Of a stretch of 64,000 nucleotides of DNA, positions 22,439 through 33,839 are shown piece by piece. Numbering within the stretch: position 1 is the first letter of the stretch; each line of letters begins with the position of its first letter. The notes under the pieces were generated by a model that worked only from the letters and a program-made list of their open reading frames with translations, was not told where the DNA came from and ran no database searches. A program made the position numbers and the translations under genes. Location: positions 496,001 through 560,000 of the forward strand of contig JALLLT010000019.1 of assembly GCA_025266875.1 (NCBI GenBank), read 5' to 3'. The DNA is from Fennellomyces sp. T-0311. Its lineage: Eukaryota; Mucoromycota; Mucoromycetes; Mucorales; Lichtheimiaceae.

Positions 22439-23987
22439 ATGTCCTCACTCGACGAGTCTGTAGACATGGAAATCTCGGACGGTGAAGAGCCAATGAGCGA
22501 CATGGAAGTATCTGATAGCGATATTGATCCTCCCCAAGTGTCCGTCAATCTGCCAGACCTCGCGCAGTCGCGTTACCAAGTACAAACCAACTTGAATCAC
22601 TGAACATGATCAAACTAATCATGGGACTCTAGATGGATACCTATTATCAAACACAGGTTGGATATCGCCCGTACGAAGCACCGAAAGATGACGACGATGT
22701 CGATTCGTTGGCGAGTTTTTTCACGGCGCCGTTGGCTGCGGAACACGAAGACGAACCGGGGCTGATTCGAGACGAGGAGGAGGCCGATATGGAGACTCTG
22801 GCATATTACAACCAACGAATCGCTGATTACGATGAGAAGATCGAACAGGTTGAAAAGGAAAAGAAGAAGCTGCAGCAAGAGCTGTTGCGGTTTCAAGTGT
22901 TATCGTCGATGAAAAAGAATATGCGGTCGAAACTGTCGGTGTCCAATCACACACCTGCCCAAAAGCCTTCTGCATCGATTGCTGTTACGCCTCCTAGCGC
23001 ACCGACCAATGTTGCTCCGTCCGATAAAGACGCTTCACCACCAAAGGCTGTTTCATCCACCGCTGCTCGTCCAATGTCTCCACCCGCTGTATCCACGCAA
23101 CGGACTCCCGCAAGCGACCCAACGCCTAGCTCAACAACGCCATGGATCCGACCGGAGAATCCGCCAGCGATAAGTACACCCATGGCTACCGCAGCTCCAC
23201 CGCCAGCTGTCATGCCTGTGCAGCAAACAAATACCTCGACACCGTCGGATTCAGCGCACGCATCAGCGTTCAAGCCCTGGATTCAGCCATCCTCGTCCAG
23301 CGGTGGTCCAGTGCGACCTCCAGCCTCAACGCATTTCAATTTCATCCCTGCGATGAACCCTCCAGTCGTTAGCTCCACCGCTGCAAAACTGACGCTTTCG
23401 GCGCTGGCTCAACCCGCCACCCCGGCACCATCGAATACCCCTCCATCTCGGCCGGCGTCTCAGAGAAGCAGCAGCACCATGCCTTTATCGCAGTCCAATG
23501 GCCCCCCTGTGACCTATCGGGCAGCCGCTCATGCGCCCTCAGCGCCATCACCACCACCATCGCGGCAGTCGTCCTCGAGGATACCTACGTTGAGACCAGT
23601 ACAGAACCAGAGGCCAGCAACGAATGCGGTAAGGGTATAGACTTTCACCGACTCTATCTCCTGATCCACGTCACTTTGCTGCCAGAGTCCCATGCAAGCA
23701 AAAAAGCAAGCGGTGCCAAGCATGGTGGTCAAGTCAAGCAAGGTAGATATACAGAGCAAAAAAGCAAAGGTTTTCTGTAGTCAAGCAGTTTCACACAGGG
23801 GCTTTGGGGTTAGGGTGGTGCGTTCAAGCCGTACGAGTCGCCGTTGAAGCGGTACGGGTTAGATGCGAATGGACCACGGGCCGGCAACCCTGAACAGCAG
23901 ATGTGCAAGTACGAAACGGTGGGTGGTACGTGTAACGATGATACATGCCAGGCTCTCCATTTTCGTGATTTCCAAAAGAACATATAA
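22439..23987 (+). CDS. ZFC3H1/Red1-type zinc-finger protein (short form)
   Basis: Likely a nuclear RNA-surveillance factor related to human ZFC3H1 and fission yeast Red1, which recruit the exosome helicase Mtr4-type machinery. Exons 22439-22579, 22633-23628, 23686-23769 and 23814-23987 join in phase to 464 residues. The protein starts with an acidic stretch (MEISDGEEPMSDMEVSDSD), has a coiled coil near residues 95-130 (DYDEKIEQVEKEKKKLQQEL), then a long Pro/Ser/Thr-rich disordered middle. The end carries FKPYESPLKRYG followed by CKYETVGGTCNDDTCQALHF, which matches the C-x8-C-x4-C-x3-H zf-C3H1 pattern. It is much shorter than ZFC3H1. The third intron is only 44 nt. Without the last two introns the zinc finger is missed. 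Confidence 0.8.
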
Positions 23988-24017
23988 CAGTGCAATAAAC
24001 TTGTTTTCTATGACCAT

Positions 24018-26644
24018 CTAATAACCGCGCATGTCATCCACCACGGCGCGTTCTCTGTCTTTGCTCATCTGTCCGTAACCAATGACCCGCATCGAGAAAC
24101 TGCCACTGCCGCCCGTCAGGCTGCGCAGTGCGTTGGAGTATCCCAGCATGGAACTCAGCGGGACGTGCGCCTTGACCACCTGCTTTGATTTGTACTCGCC
24201 CACCTCGCTGTTGACCAGCAACGAGTCTCGGGGAGCGTACACTTGAACATCTTGCTGTTGCTGCTCCTGCTGCTGCGAATCGTCCATGGAAGACTCGAGA
24301 CCAATGACGTGACCTCGCCGCGTACCACTCAGATCGCCAACAACCGTACCGATATCGCTCTCGTTCACTTCGGTATGCACCTCCATCATGGGTTCCAGCA
24401 TGCATGGATCAGCCTGCTTGATCGCCTGCTGGATACCGTTGGCCACGCATGCCGAGATGCTGCCCATGGTCGTGTCTTGTCCGAACGTTTCCAAATCATG
24501 CACACGCACCTTGAGTTTGGTCAGCGGGAATCCGAGGACGGCGCCGCGTGCCAACCCAGATAAAAAGCCCGTGTGGATGGCGCGACGCACATCCTCTTTG
24601 CTCAATTGATCGGAATCTGTGGGCTGCTGCTGCTGTTCCTTGGCGTCTTGCAGCTGTGCAACGTCCATTTGCAAATAATTGCCCGAGTCCACCATACTGC
24701 TTCCATCGTCCCGATACTCTTCATCGATCGGAACAATCTCGATCTTGCAATTCGCTTTGGACCGCTTACCCATCACTTCGCGATCATACGTGGCCGATGC
24801 CGATGATTCGGATTGGCACGTTTCTCGGTAGCTGATACGCATCTTGCCGACTTCGGCCTTGCACTTAAAGTCGTTGATGAGCCGATCCTTGACGATCTCC
24901 AGATGCAGTTCCCCCATGCCGCTGATCAACGTCTGACCGCTGTCTTGATCCGTCCACACTTTGAGCGATGGATCCTCGCGTGTCAGGTTTTTCAATGCTT
25001 CATCCACAGCCTTTTCTTCCGAAACGGATTGCGGCTCGATGGCTGCAAAGAATGCCGGGCTGGGAATATCAATGTTGCCGAGCTGCAGGTTGGATTTGAT
25101 GGCCGCGCTGTCGTTGGACTGGACCAGTGTGTCGCCCGTGCGCGTATTCTTCAGTCCTACAACGACGCCAATGTTACCTGCTGTGATGGATGGAATATCT
25201 TCGGCCTCGCGCGCGTACATTTGCAACAGCTTGTTGACGCGTTCTTTGCTGTCCGTCGTCGTGTTGTACAGCGTCATGCGCTTGTTCATTTTGCCTAAAA
25301 GTATACCTGCTTAGCCTTCTTTTCCAGAGGAAATAAAACAAAGCAAAGCGTTACCAGAATAGACCTTGACGTAGACCAACGGACCACTGCGCGCGTCGTG
25401 CGTCACCTTGAACGCGAGTGCGCAGAGCTTGCCATTTTCTTTGAGGGGAATCAGCGCATGTTTGCTTCCATCATACGTGGCTAGGGCATCAGGGCGCTCC
25501 TCCGGACTGGGCAAGTAATCAATAATGGCATCCAGCACCGGCTGCACGCCCAAATTCTTGAATGCCGAGCCGCACAAGACCGGGATCGCTTTGTTTGCCA
25601 AAGTTACGCGCCGCAGCGAAGCCTTGAGCGCCTCAGCGGATACCATCATGTGATCTCCATCCGCTTGGTCAAAGAACACTTCCACAATCCCGTCATCCAG
25701 CTCAGCCAGCGCTTCCACAAGCGCGATGCGACCGCGTGTAGCTTCCTCCAGCAACGCCGCGTCACCATAGCTGTCGAGCGGCGTGTGTTCCATGACACCG
25801 CCATCGGCGCCTTCCCAGCGAATCACTTGCATGGTGACCAGATCAGCCACGCCCATGATTCCCTTTCCGCTTGGATCCATCAACGGTATCTGCAGAGCCA
25901 GCGGACGTGCGCGCAGTTTTTTCCATATTTCGCGGATGGTGCGGCCATACGCCGCGCCGATGCGATCCAATTTGTTGACAAAGGCGATGCGCGGAATGCC
26001 ATACCGTTCAGCTTGTCGCCACACTGTTTCGGTTTGAGCTTCCACGCCTGCGACGCCATCAAGAATGGTGACGGCGCCGTCCAATACCCGTACGGCGCGT
26101 TCAACTTCCATGGTGAAATCAACGTGGCCGGGGGTGTCGATCAGGTTGATTCGGTGACCATTCCATCCAAAGGTGATGGCTGCGCTGTTAATGGTGATAC
26201 CGCGTTCTCGTTCGGCTTTCAGGTAGTCCATGACCGTATCACCGTCATCGATATCTAATGATGGTTAGGTGCTTTGGTTTCTGGTAGTCCTGTAATAAAC
26301 GTACCTCCTATTCGCTTGGTGACGCCTGCATAATACAACATGCGCTCGGTCGTGGTCGTTTTGCCTTTCGAACCATGAATGAATAACGAGCGATTATTTT
26401 TTAAAAAAAAAGTGTAAAGTACCTGCATCAATGTGGGCAATAATGCCAATGTTGCGCGTCTTGGGTATCGAGAAATCTTTGACATCTATAAAACTCGAAT
26501 CGCAACGTTGGGATATTATGCTGAAATGGCGGAAAGTGCTTGTCTACCTGATGCGAATGCTCGACGGAACTGTGTCGACAGCAGACAAGTGACGGGACGC
26601 GGAAAGCGCACGCGGATCGCTTGTCGGTTTAGTAACAGAGCCAT
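24018..26644 (-). CDS. MEF2: Mitochondrial elongation factor G2 (ribosome recycling GTPase)
   Basis: GTPase that works with the recycling factor to split mitochondrial ribosomes. Exons 26644-26548, 26485-26423, 26364-26305, 26254-25355 and 25306-24018 join to 802 residues. Exon 1 encodes a basic presequence (MALLLNRQAIRVRFPRPVTC). GTPase motifs are G1 AHIDAGKTTTT (split by intron 2), ERERGITI, G3 DTPGH and G4 NKLD. Domains II-V follow, with MGELHLEIVKDR. The VEAQTETVW segment and GLKNTRTGDTLV favour the MEF2/GFM2 class over MEF1. Intron 4 is 48 nt. It converges on the zinc-finger gene with 30 bp between the stop codons, so the 3' UTRs probably overlap. Confidence 0.93.
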
Positions 26645-27950
26645 GGACAGGTCAAACGACGGAATGTTGTCCGGAGTAGGTTGCACAAAAAAACATTTTC
26701 ACGGCCCACCCTGCATTATGCAGACGCCGGCTATGCTTCGTTGGCTGCTCTCGATATACTTTTACGGCAAGAAATGCGGCCTCGTCAGTAGCGTAAAAAT
26801 GTGCCCGATGGCCAAAGTAATGTCACCAGACACCGCGTACATGGATCTGAGTTTGCTATGCGACAGTGACGCTCAGGTTGCTCATTGTGTCGCTGTTACT
26901 GCTGCTTGTTCCTATGTCTTGGTAAAAGCCCTTGTCGTTATGAATTACACAGGCGGTAGAGCATAGATATTTGAAGCCCCAGCTTGCATCCCTTCTTTCA
27001 TCAGGTGCCTAATATTCCGAGACTGCTTCTACCAATCTCTGTTTATAACGAGCATTTGCGCTATAAACTAAAGGCGATGTTATATCTGCCTTCAAGAGCA
27101 ATCTGATCACCCATTTTTAACAAATTAAAGCAACTAGAATAATGTACGTCACCTACGATAGAGATCAATGCGAAACTGTGGATTTTGCTGGCAGATCAGT
27201 TTCGTATTCATAACGGTACGTATGGAAGGTGATAAAGGTACATCTGACGGCTTTTACTGTAAAATATCTTACAAAGTGCAGAAGAAGAGCCCAAGTATAG
27301 GCCCACCTGAATAGTTTACCAACTGACAGCGATCAATCGACCGAGCAGCTGCAGCTAGCTCAATCTCAAATCCCAGGCCCCAGTGTGGCTCTCGGAAAGG
27401 TTTCTGACGTTCTGATAAGTATAGCAACTTGTATTGGTAGAACAACCAACATATCAATCGACAGCCGTACTTCGGTAAGTATCAAATAAATAGTACAAAT
27501 AAAACGCACAGTCTCGTTTAATTATTTTGGTTTTAGGCTGGAGAAGAGGTCTACTAGCACAAAACAGCGGATTCCGGTGTATCCGATCTTACCTATTCAA
27601 AGTTAGATGCCTAATTCTTGCTTTTACATATTTGTTTAAGCAAATCGTAACGTGGAAGAGGACTCTAGTACCTATCATATGGCGATAATCTCAGTGGATC
27701 GGAATAGCCAAATATACCGAAGCTTCGAAAGCTCCAAATTGAATTGCTTAAGCCGCTTTCACTTTGATACTTCGTTCTCAAAGAGCCGTCCTATGGCGGA
27801 ACAATAGTTTGACCCATACGATTGTAATCAACGCAATAATCGTTCATATAAGTCGCTTGGTGTAGTTGACTTTTAAGATACGTTGCTATGCAACAATGAC
27901 TCGGTGAGTTTTTTATGCAAAACCTTTGGGCTGCTAGCCCCGAAGCCGAA
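26645..27950. other. Intergenic, MEF2 upstream region, no gene seen
   Basis: Open frames here (for example 26433-26966 plus strand) are shadows of the MEF2 5' end or lack recognisable features. Confidence 0.6.
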
Positions 27951-27953
27951 CTA

Positions 27954-28072
27954 CACCGTAAAAAATCCTAATGTAACGTAGCACGACGGTACTATAAAAT
28001 TATACAAAGTCTTGTAAAATCCTGTAAAATCCTGTGAAAACTGCCATTTTACAAGAAAAAATTTTTACGGTG
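27954..28072. mobile_element. CACCG-ended MITE, 119 bp
   Basis: Ends are CACCGTAAAAAATCC and its near complement AAATTTTTACGGTG. A 3-bp CTA flanks both sides (27951-27953 and 28073-28075). The interior holds short direct repeats (TCTTGTAAAA, TCCTGTAAAA, TCCTGTGAAAA). The termini agree with the element at 17337 as CACYGYAAAAAA, so both probably belong to one CACTA-type family. Confidence 0.8.
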
Positions 28073-28179
28073 CTAACCGACGAGAGCAAAAGGTTCTTTT
28101 TTATTGCAAAGTACGCGCCTATATCGGTCCACGTTACCTGCGGCACCATTCCAATTCTAGCATAGAATCATGAACACAC

Positions 28180-28720
28180 ACACTTTGTTGAAACTGTTAT
28201 ACTTTCGTTGTCGGGTCTCGACAAAATTTTAAAGTTTGTTAAGTTGTACGTATATTTAACAGCGTGGCGGCATACAAAAAGAGATGGACATCGACATTGC
28301 AAACTTACACTTCTTTATACGTGCGAGACGGAGCTCACTGCAACAAGGATTTTGAACGGCCGTTAAATCGGCTACGATTTCCGAGTTATGCGAGCTAGTA
28401 AACTAATCGACGCACTTGGGGTGATAACCACCAACGAAAACATGGAATTTATAATCGTTGAGTCATCGAGGAAATGTCTGATCTATCAAAAATAACATAC
28501 TTACCACGTTTGTTAGCGATCGTGCCAAAGAAAACATGAAGCATGGCATTGAAGACACCCTAACTCATTTGAGCGCAGTGGGTCGCCGTTGCGAAAGCAA
28601 GCTGCTGAATACGAACACGCTTCGATCAAAACTTTAAAAAAACTGGAAGTGTTGACTCTACATGTAGTCAAAAGTCAGATTATGTTTTCTGAAATGTCGT
28701 GACATGACGACAAGCACTGG
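28180..28720 (+). pseudogene. Possible coding remnant, unknown
   Basis: Plus-strand pieces such as VSDRAKENMKHGIEDTLTHL (near 28520-28580) look coding in composition but have no start, splice partners or recognisable family, and stops break the frame on both sides. It may be debris of an accessory gene family. Confidence 0.25.
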
Positions 28721-29029
28721 GTATTTGTCGACGTGAGAATAGTAACGCTGCCAACGTTTCGGTCTGATAGAATAAGTTTCATTAAGTACCTGAAGCTGAT
28801 AGCAATACTTTACGTAAGCACCTTGGTATCATTAGAAAGGATAATTTTTGCAAAACTAACTTTGTTGGATAGCAATCATGTCTTGAAACGAAAAGAGTTT
28901 TAAAAGAAACCATACGGGAGGACCATGGTGCGGAGCAAATTGAAAGATTAACTTGATCTGAAACTAAAGCATTTGATTAAATACTATCGTTTTTTCATAC
29001 AATTGCAGTTCTTAATGTATACATAGTGC

Positions 29030-31130
29030 GTAATTAAACATGTTAATCAAGGCTCTGATACAATTATCAATCATGAAATCATCGGCGTGAATTATGGAGC
29101 ACCATTAGATCCTTCATTTTGTTGCGCACGGACATGAAAGATCTGATTTCGGTCTATAAACTGATAGTATGACTACGGTAGCAAGAAATAAGCAAGAGTA
29201 TTTATGGATGAGAAAGTGGGAAAATGCAAGGATAAATGTATAATAATATGGATAAAAAATAAAGAGACGTAAAAGCTAATGCTTCTGTCGTTTGTTGCTT
29301 GATGATTTGGTATCAGTGGAGGAGATTGCGGTGGACGAGGAGGCATATGGGCTGATAATGCACTGAGGAATCAATGCACGCTTTTTACCCATTTTGCCTA
29401 CTGAAACGATTTGGTTGGTGCTACTGATGGCCTTGACAGTGTCAAGTAAGTAGAGGCGAACACGGTACGTAAGCTCCAAAATTGGGATCAAGTTTGCCGC
29501 ACAGATATCAGCATCGCAGGGGAACAGCACTCTCTCAGATTGCGTGATACGGCAAGCAGAACCTTTGGGTGAATCCATTATGAGGATTGTCATATGCAAG
29601 CCTAGTGCAATTTTTTTTTGGTGAGTACAGATTATAAATTAAGATGATCATGGTATTCGGTAGCATACCCGAGAGAATAAAGGCGGCCGTTTTCGCTTCA
29701 CGAATTGTCGATTGATTGTCATTGACAATCGTTGTGAAAAAGTGTTTGAGCATTTTTGACGCTTCCATTTCACACTCAAGCAGCTCTTTTGCTCCACAAG
29801 CGCAGACGTCATCAAGTCCAACTATGTTGAGGCCGAGCTTGTAACCAAGGTACGTGTATTTCATTTCAGGCTCATGGCCGGACAGCATTTGGTTTTGGCT
29901 AGATCTGTTGATAGAAGTATGCTTAAGTTTATGGGAAGTCCTGAAAATCATTACATCGTGGTACTGATATACTTACGAAGTTGCTCGAATTCTTGTCGGG
30001 TGAAAGCATGTTGCAATAAAGCTCCAGGCATTGTGTTCGGCGTCGTCTTCTGCGAAATGGTCCTTAAGAATGTCATAGTTGTAGAGATCAACTGCGTTTT
30101 CAAATGACTTTCGGACCCAGTGAAGATCGGATTCTCTGGTTGGGTGGAAAGTCTGCTGCACCACAGCGTCATTTAATTGATCCAGGGTTTTCTAAAGTTT
30201 TAGAGGTTTTGGGAGGGAAAAATCTGACGGAAACGGTACACAGTACAAAAGGCTTACCTTATCGCTGAAAGAGTAGAGATACTCTTTCATTTCGCTGGGC
30301 AACTCTTGATCGAATTCAACGCTTTTTGTGTTTTTGATCTCGTCAAGTTCTGCCTTGGTAAACTTGTCTTCGAATAGCAAATCATCGGGATTCATGATGA
30401 GCGAATGCACCGGACTAATAAAGTAAGTACAACTGAGTAAACCAGCGGAAACGGCAACACGCACTAGCTAATGTTCCTTACTGTTCGTACTCAAAAGCGT
30501 CGGCCACGTCCATCATCACTTTCTCTACTATACGGCCACTCTCTAGCTTCCAAACTTGGCCCGACTCCAACACCTCCGAGTACTTTTGTTTGACATCCTT
30601 GAGTGCTGCTTCAGTCATCAACCTTGCAGTTGGAGAACTGGTCGGCTTGGATACAGTTTTAGATTCTTTGATCAAACATTTGATTTGATCCCAATCAATT
30701 TCCTGCGAAGATATCAATCAATTAAAACAGTCTATCATACGATACAGTTGACACTACAAACCTCATCATGCGTAACCATAACTCCTAATGTTTGAGCTAC
30801 TGTAGCATACCGTTTCGTCCAGACACGGCGGATATCCATGCGTAAATCCGTATGGTCAGAAATATGGTCCACGTTGTCGGTTAAATACTCCTCCAACGAC
30901 GGTATGCTATTGGAGGCAAGAGACGCCTGAATGTATGATTTTATCGCTAGTTGCGCAGTTTACAAGTCAGCAACCAACGCGTAAACTAATTCATTGACAT
31001 TCTGGTGTACCATTATAGACATCTGTGTTAATAGCTTCTGGCGCTTCAGATAAATTTTTTGTTGTTGAGAAATTGTTAGCTGCCATGGTGATGAACGCGG
31101 AAGAAGGAGGAATTTCGAGATTCTGACAAT
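29030..31130. repeat. Segmental duplication, copy 1
   Basis: This block recurs in the same orientation at about 34290-36590, covering the whole 483-codon gene and several hundred bases past its 3' end. Boundaries are approximate because the flanks fade gradually. Confidence 0.85.
29276..31086 (-). CDS. Unknown seven-exon protein, intact copy of a duplicated gene
   Basis: Seven exons join in frame: 31086-31011, 30946-30762, 30702-30482, 30414-30258, 30191-29977, 29940-29669 and 29601-29276, giving 483 residues. Introns are 59-67 nt except intron 5, which is only 36 nt. The protein starts MAANNFSTTKNLSEAPEAIN, is largely charged and helical, and includes FTKAELDEIKNTKSVEFDQE, ENAVDLYNYDILKDHFAEDD and KTAAFILSGLHMTILIMDSP. 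The last 25 residues are Ser/Thr/Lys-rich. No signal peptide or membrane segment is seen and I recognise no named domain. The layout recalls accessory families expanded in mucoralean fungi; that is an impression, not a search result. Confidence 0.7.
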
Positions 31131-31519
31131 AACCGTTCAGGACAACTGACTACTATCGTGCATGTCCTCGGATCGGGGTGCTCGAAACCTGATCAAATAT
31201 GCATGCTTTTTCCAAACCAGTTTTCATGCGAAAAAAAAAGGGTATACTCTCTTTGCAAGAAATACATCCACTCAGAAAGAATCAAACGTGTAATTCAATA
31301 ATAGCTAGCTATGATTCCTAATGTTATAGTTCCTTTGAGTCCATATTATCTGAGAATTGTAATCCGATCTATCTAAAGCCTCAATTGTATGGCAGTACTT
31401 GGAAACAGGGCCATACAATGGTTTCTGTCACCTTTCTTCTTATCAGTGGAGCAAACGGTGGCTCGAAAAAATATGAAAAGTAACGCGTTTTCACCTCACC
31501 CAAAAATGCATTTATACAC
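31131..31519. other. Intergenic, no gene seen
   Basis: AT-rich sequence upstream of the 483-codon gene; no TATA box or frame can be named with confidence. Confidence 0.5.
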
Positions 31520-31795
31520 ACTACGTACCAATTCTATGGCTCTTTGAAAATTAATTGGGACTATGTCTAGTTTGGTATAGAAACTCTAATTACTTGTATA
31601 GTGTCGTACCACATGGACTGGATGATTATGCAGTTGGTATAAGTAAAATATAACGAAGGCCCTTCATCAAACGGTCGCAAAGTTTATCCAAAATCACGAT
31701 ACCTAAGAAAAGCTGCTCTCCACAGATAGCTACGTGCTTACTCACTGCCGAGTAGTGAAAAACTGGTTGATATGCATTTATTTGTCCATATGTAC
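31520..31795 (-). repeat. Interspersed repeat, copy B (inverted relative to copy A)
   Basis: The reverse complement matches 17620-17880 over most of its length, including CACTGCCGAGTAGTGA and GACTGGATGATTATG on the plus strand. No coding potential. Confidence 0.75.
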
Positions 31796-32000
31796 TGGTT
31801 ATCGTATCCTCTGTTCACATGCCGATATTAATATACTACTACCAATGTTAATAGGGCGTCTCGACCCATAGTCGTATCATCAAGAGTGCCAGCACGTTGG
31901 TCAAACTAGGTATAGTCTGAGTGCGTGTGGCAAGAGAACTTATCGGGTCTAAGGCGATCAGATGACCAAACAAATAACGCGGGGGTGGTATAAAGATTCG

Positions 32001-32357
32001 GGATTGAATCCGACTCCATCGAGACAATAGGGGGCCAGCGTTGGATGGGTGGAGAATTGCTTATAGTGGTATAACTTTGCTGCTCCTTTCGAAGGCCAAG
32101 TCATCGCGCTTTTTACGAAAGTATTTTGCCATAGCATCCGAACCGTCAAGCCCTGGCTCTTGATCAGAGCTTTCTTCTTCAACAGAGTCCGGGACGTCGA
32201 CATAATCGGGTGTAGGACCTCTCTGCGTTGGTTCTAGACTTTCAATATGGCGCAACTGGTAGACCTGGAACATTTCGAAGGTACAAGTATATACGCACTC
32301 AGTTCCCAAGTCATCAGTGACATGCGAACATCTGTTGTTACGTACTCATCTCTTCCT
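32001..32357 (-). pseudogene. 3' exons of an unknown gene, split by the LINE
   Basis: A minus-strand exon of acidic composition (DYVDVPDSVEEESSDQEPGL, then YFRKKRDDLAFERSSK) ends at a stop near 32060. It can be spliced to a short upstream exon ending ALIEGRDE, which contains the LINE target sequence. The upstream part of the gene is separated by the 1.2-kb LINE insert. Function unknown. Confidence 0.35.
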
Positions 32358-32371
32358 TCAATTAGGGCGTA

Positions 32372-33549
32372 TAGTTCAAAAGTTATAATTTATTGCTGGG
32401 AGATATTGGACCTGCTCCTACAGGTATTAGGTCGCCCCCTTGCGGTACGTATGTTTGTTGGAATATTACAGAGAGAGTAGTGTACCATGCTTTGGAAAAA
32501 TCATAAGGTGAAAGAAAAAGCTGGTCGGTGTAGAGGAAGATGATAGACAACGGGGATTACTATTTTATATTAGATTTATGACTTTTGGGAATCACTCATA
32601 TCATGTGTGATTTCCGTATGCCGGTTCAGCCAGTTCTTGGATGTTGTTGCCAAGACTTGTGTCACTATTTTGGTTGTCGGCATTCGGATGGATCAGTTTG
32701 TCGATCTGATGTAGAGTTTGGAGCAGTGCAGGCCAAACTTTCTCCCATTTACCACGGGCAAGGCCGATGTCAGGACGCGGGAGGCAGTTCATAATGTAGT
32801 CAATTGGGTGTGTCTCCGCGGCCAACTCAGGTATGTTGCCGAATGCTACTAGCAGTTCTTGCATTTGTGGTTCCGCGAGCGGGCAAGTGACAAAGTGACT
32901 TCGCTTAGCCTTAGCATGTCCACAAGGGCAGTCTGGCAGCTTGTATGTCGGTGGAAGCCAGTGGAGTCTCCAATTGATGAGGCGATGTCGATCGTTCGCT
33001 GATGTTTCCAAATACAAAATCGGATCGATCATTCGTGTCGGCCTTAGACAACGTACGGTGATGGATGCCTTAGCTCTTGCCGCGAACTCCTCATCTCGGT
33101 TGCTGTCTATTGCTTCTTGTAGCGGGTACTTTGGTGCAGTTGGCCCTCTTAGTAACTTATTAAGCTGTTGGCTGATAGGATTGGACGATGTCAATCGCCG
33201 CCATTGTTGATCGCAGGAATTCTTCTTTCCTTTGGACAGGATTGAGAGCTCTACTGTACGGACCATGGTTGACAATGGTAGCGATTGTAGACGTGTGGTG
33301 AACTTGAGCTGGAGAGCACGTGTACGATGATGCATTGATGGTATATCCGCCATTACCATCAAGATATTTGTCGGGGAGTGCGTTGACTTATTCCGGTTTT
33401 GGGCCATCTTGATACATCCCGCCTGTGCCTGCTCTAGTTTATCCATTTGTTTCACCGTGAGTGCAGCAATGACGATACCATATTCGAGTACTGGACGTAC
33501 GAAGGATCGGTAGGTGCGTATTGCTGGCCAAAGGCCAATGCCGTATTGG
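32372..33549 (-). mobile_element. 5'-truncated non-LTR retrotransposon (LINE) with 14-bp TSD
   Basis: The insert is bounded by TCAATTAGGGCGTA at 32358-32371 and 33550-33563, a 14-bp direct repeat consistent with a target-site duplication. It contains the end of a reverse transcriptase on the minus strand. 5' truncation with a short TSD is the usual outcome of target-primed reverse transcription. The 3' tail is AT-rich rather than a clear poly(A). Confidence 0.75.
32601..33549 (-). pseudogene. C-terminal part of LINE reverse transcriptase
   Basis: About 315 codons remain. Seen are the thumb-region signature SFVRPVLEYGIVIAALT and, near the end, a zinc-knuckle-like CPCGHAKAKRSHFVTCPL. The catalytic palm and the endonuclease are missing, so it is dead on arrival. 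The short frame extension upstream to 33566 is simply the duplicated target read through. Confidence 0.8.
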
Positions 33550-33574
33550 TCAATTAGGGCGTACACTCACTGTC

Positions 33575-33655
33575 GTTTCGATCCACAGGAGTGCCCGAGT
33601 GGCTTAATAAGCGGGGAGTAGGAGCGTTTCGATCCCTCCACTTTTCTACCATTAA
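33575..33655 (+). other. tRNA-Ser/Leu-like remnant
   Basis: The sequence has TGCCCGAGTGGCTTAA, like the D-arm of serine or leucine tRNAs, followed 30 bp later by GTTTCGATCC, like a B box inside a plausible T-arm (GGAG...CTCC). The anticodon arm is missing and the acceptor stem does not close, so it is at best a pseudo-tRNA or SINE head. Confidence 0.3.
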
Positions 33656-33839
33656 GTTGCGCATCTTTCTCCCTTTCACCTCACTCATGCATATAATACT
33701 GATTGGTAAGGTTTCTCTTGCGATGAGACTCTGTTTATGTTCATAATGCTATTAACTTGCTCTTCATACATTGAAGCTCCTTCTCGCACTGCCAAGGAAG
33801 GACACGCTTCCGTGTAATCCCCAAGTAATATATTCAGCA

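Noticed and set aside
24243..25314. Long plus-strand frames opposite MEF2
   Set aside because: They are antisense shadows of the conserved MEF2 coding sequence, whose minus-strand frame has all EF-G motifs.
26433..26966. 177-codon plus-strand frame at the MEF2 5' end
   Set aside because: It overlaps the MEF2 presequence exons in antisense and has no recognisable feature.
30948..31010. Frame continuation of the 483-codon gene to a stop at Gln-Cys-Gln
   Set aside because: Read straight through, the first exon ends after PECQ, but a GTACAC...CAACTAG intron keeps frame into the conserved second exon, so the stop lies in an intron.
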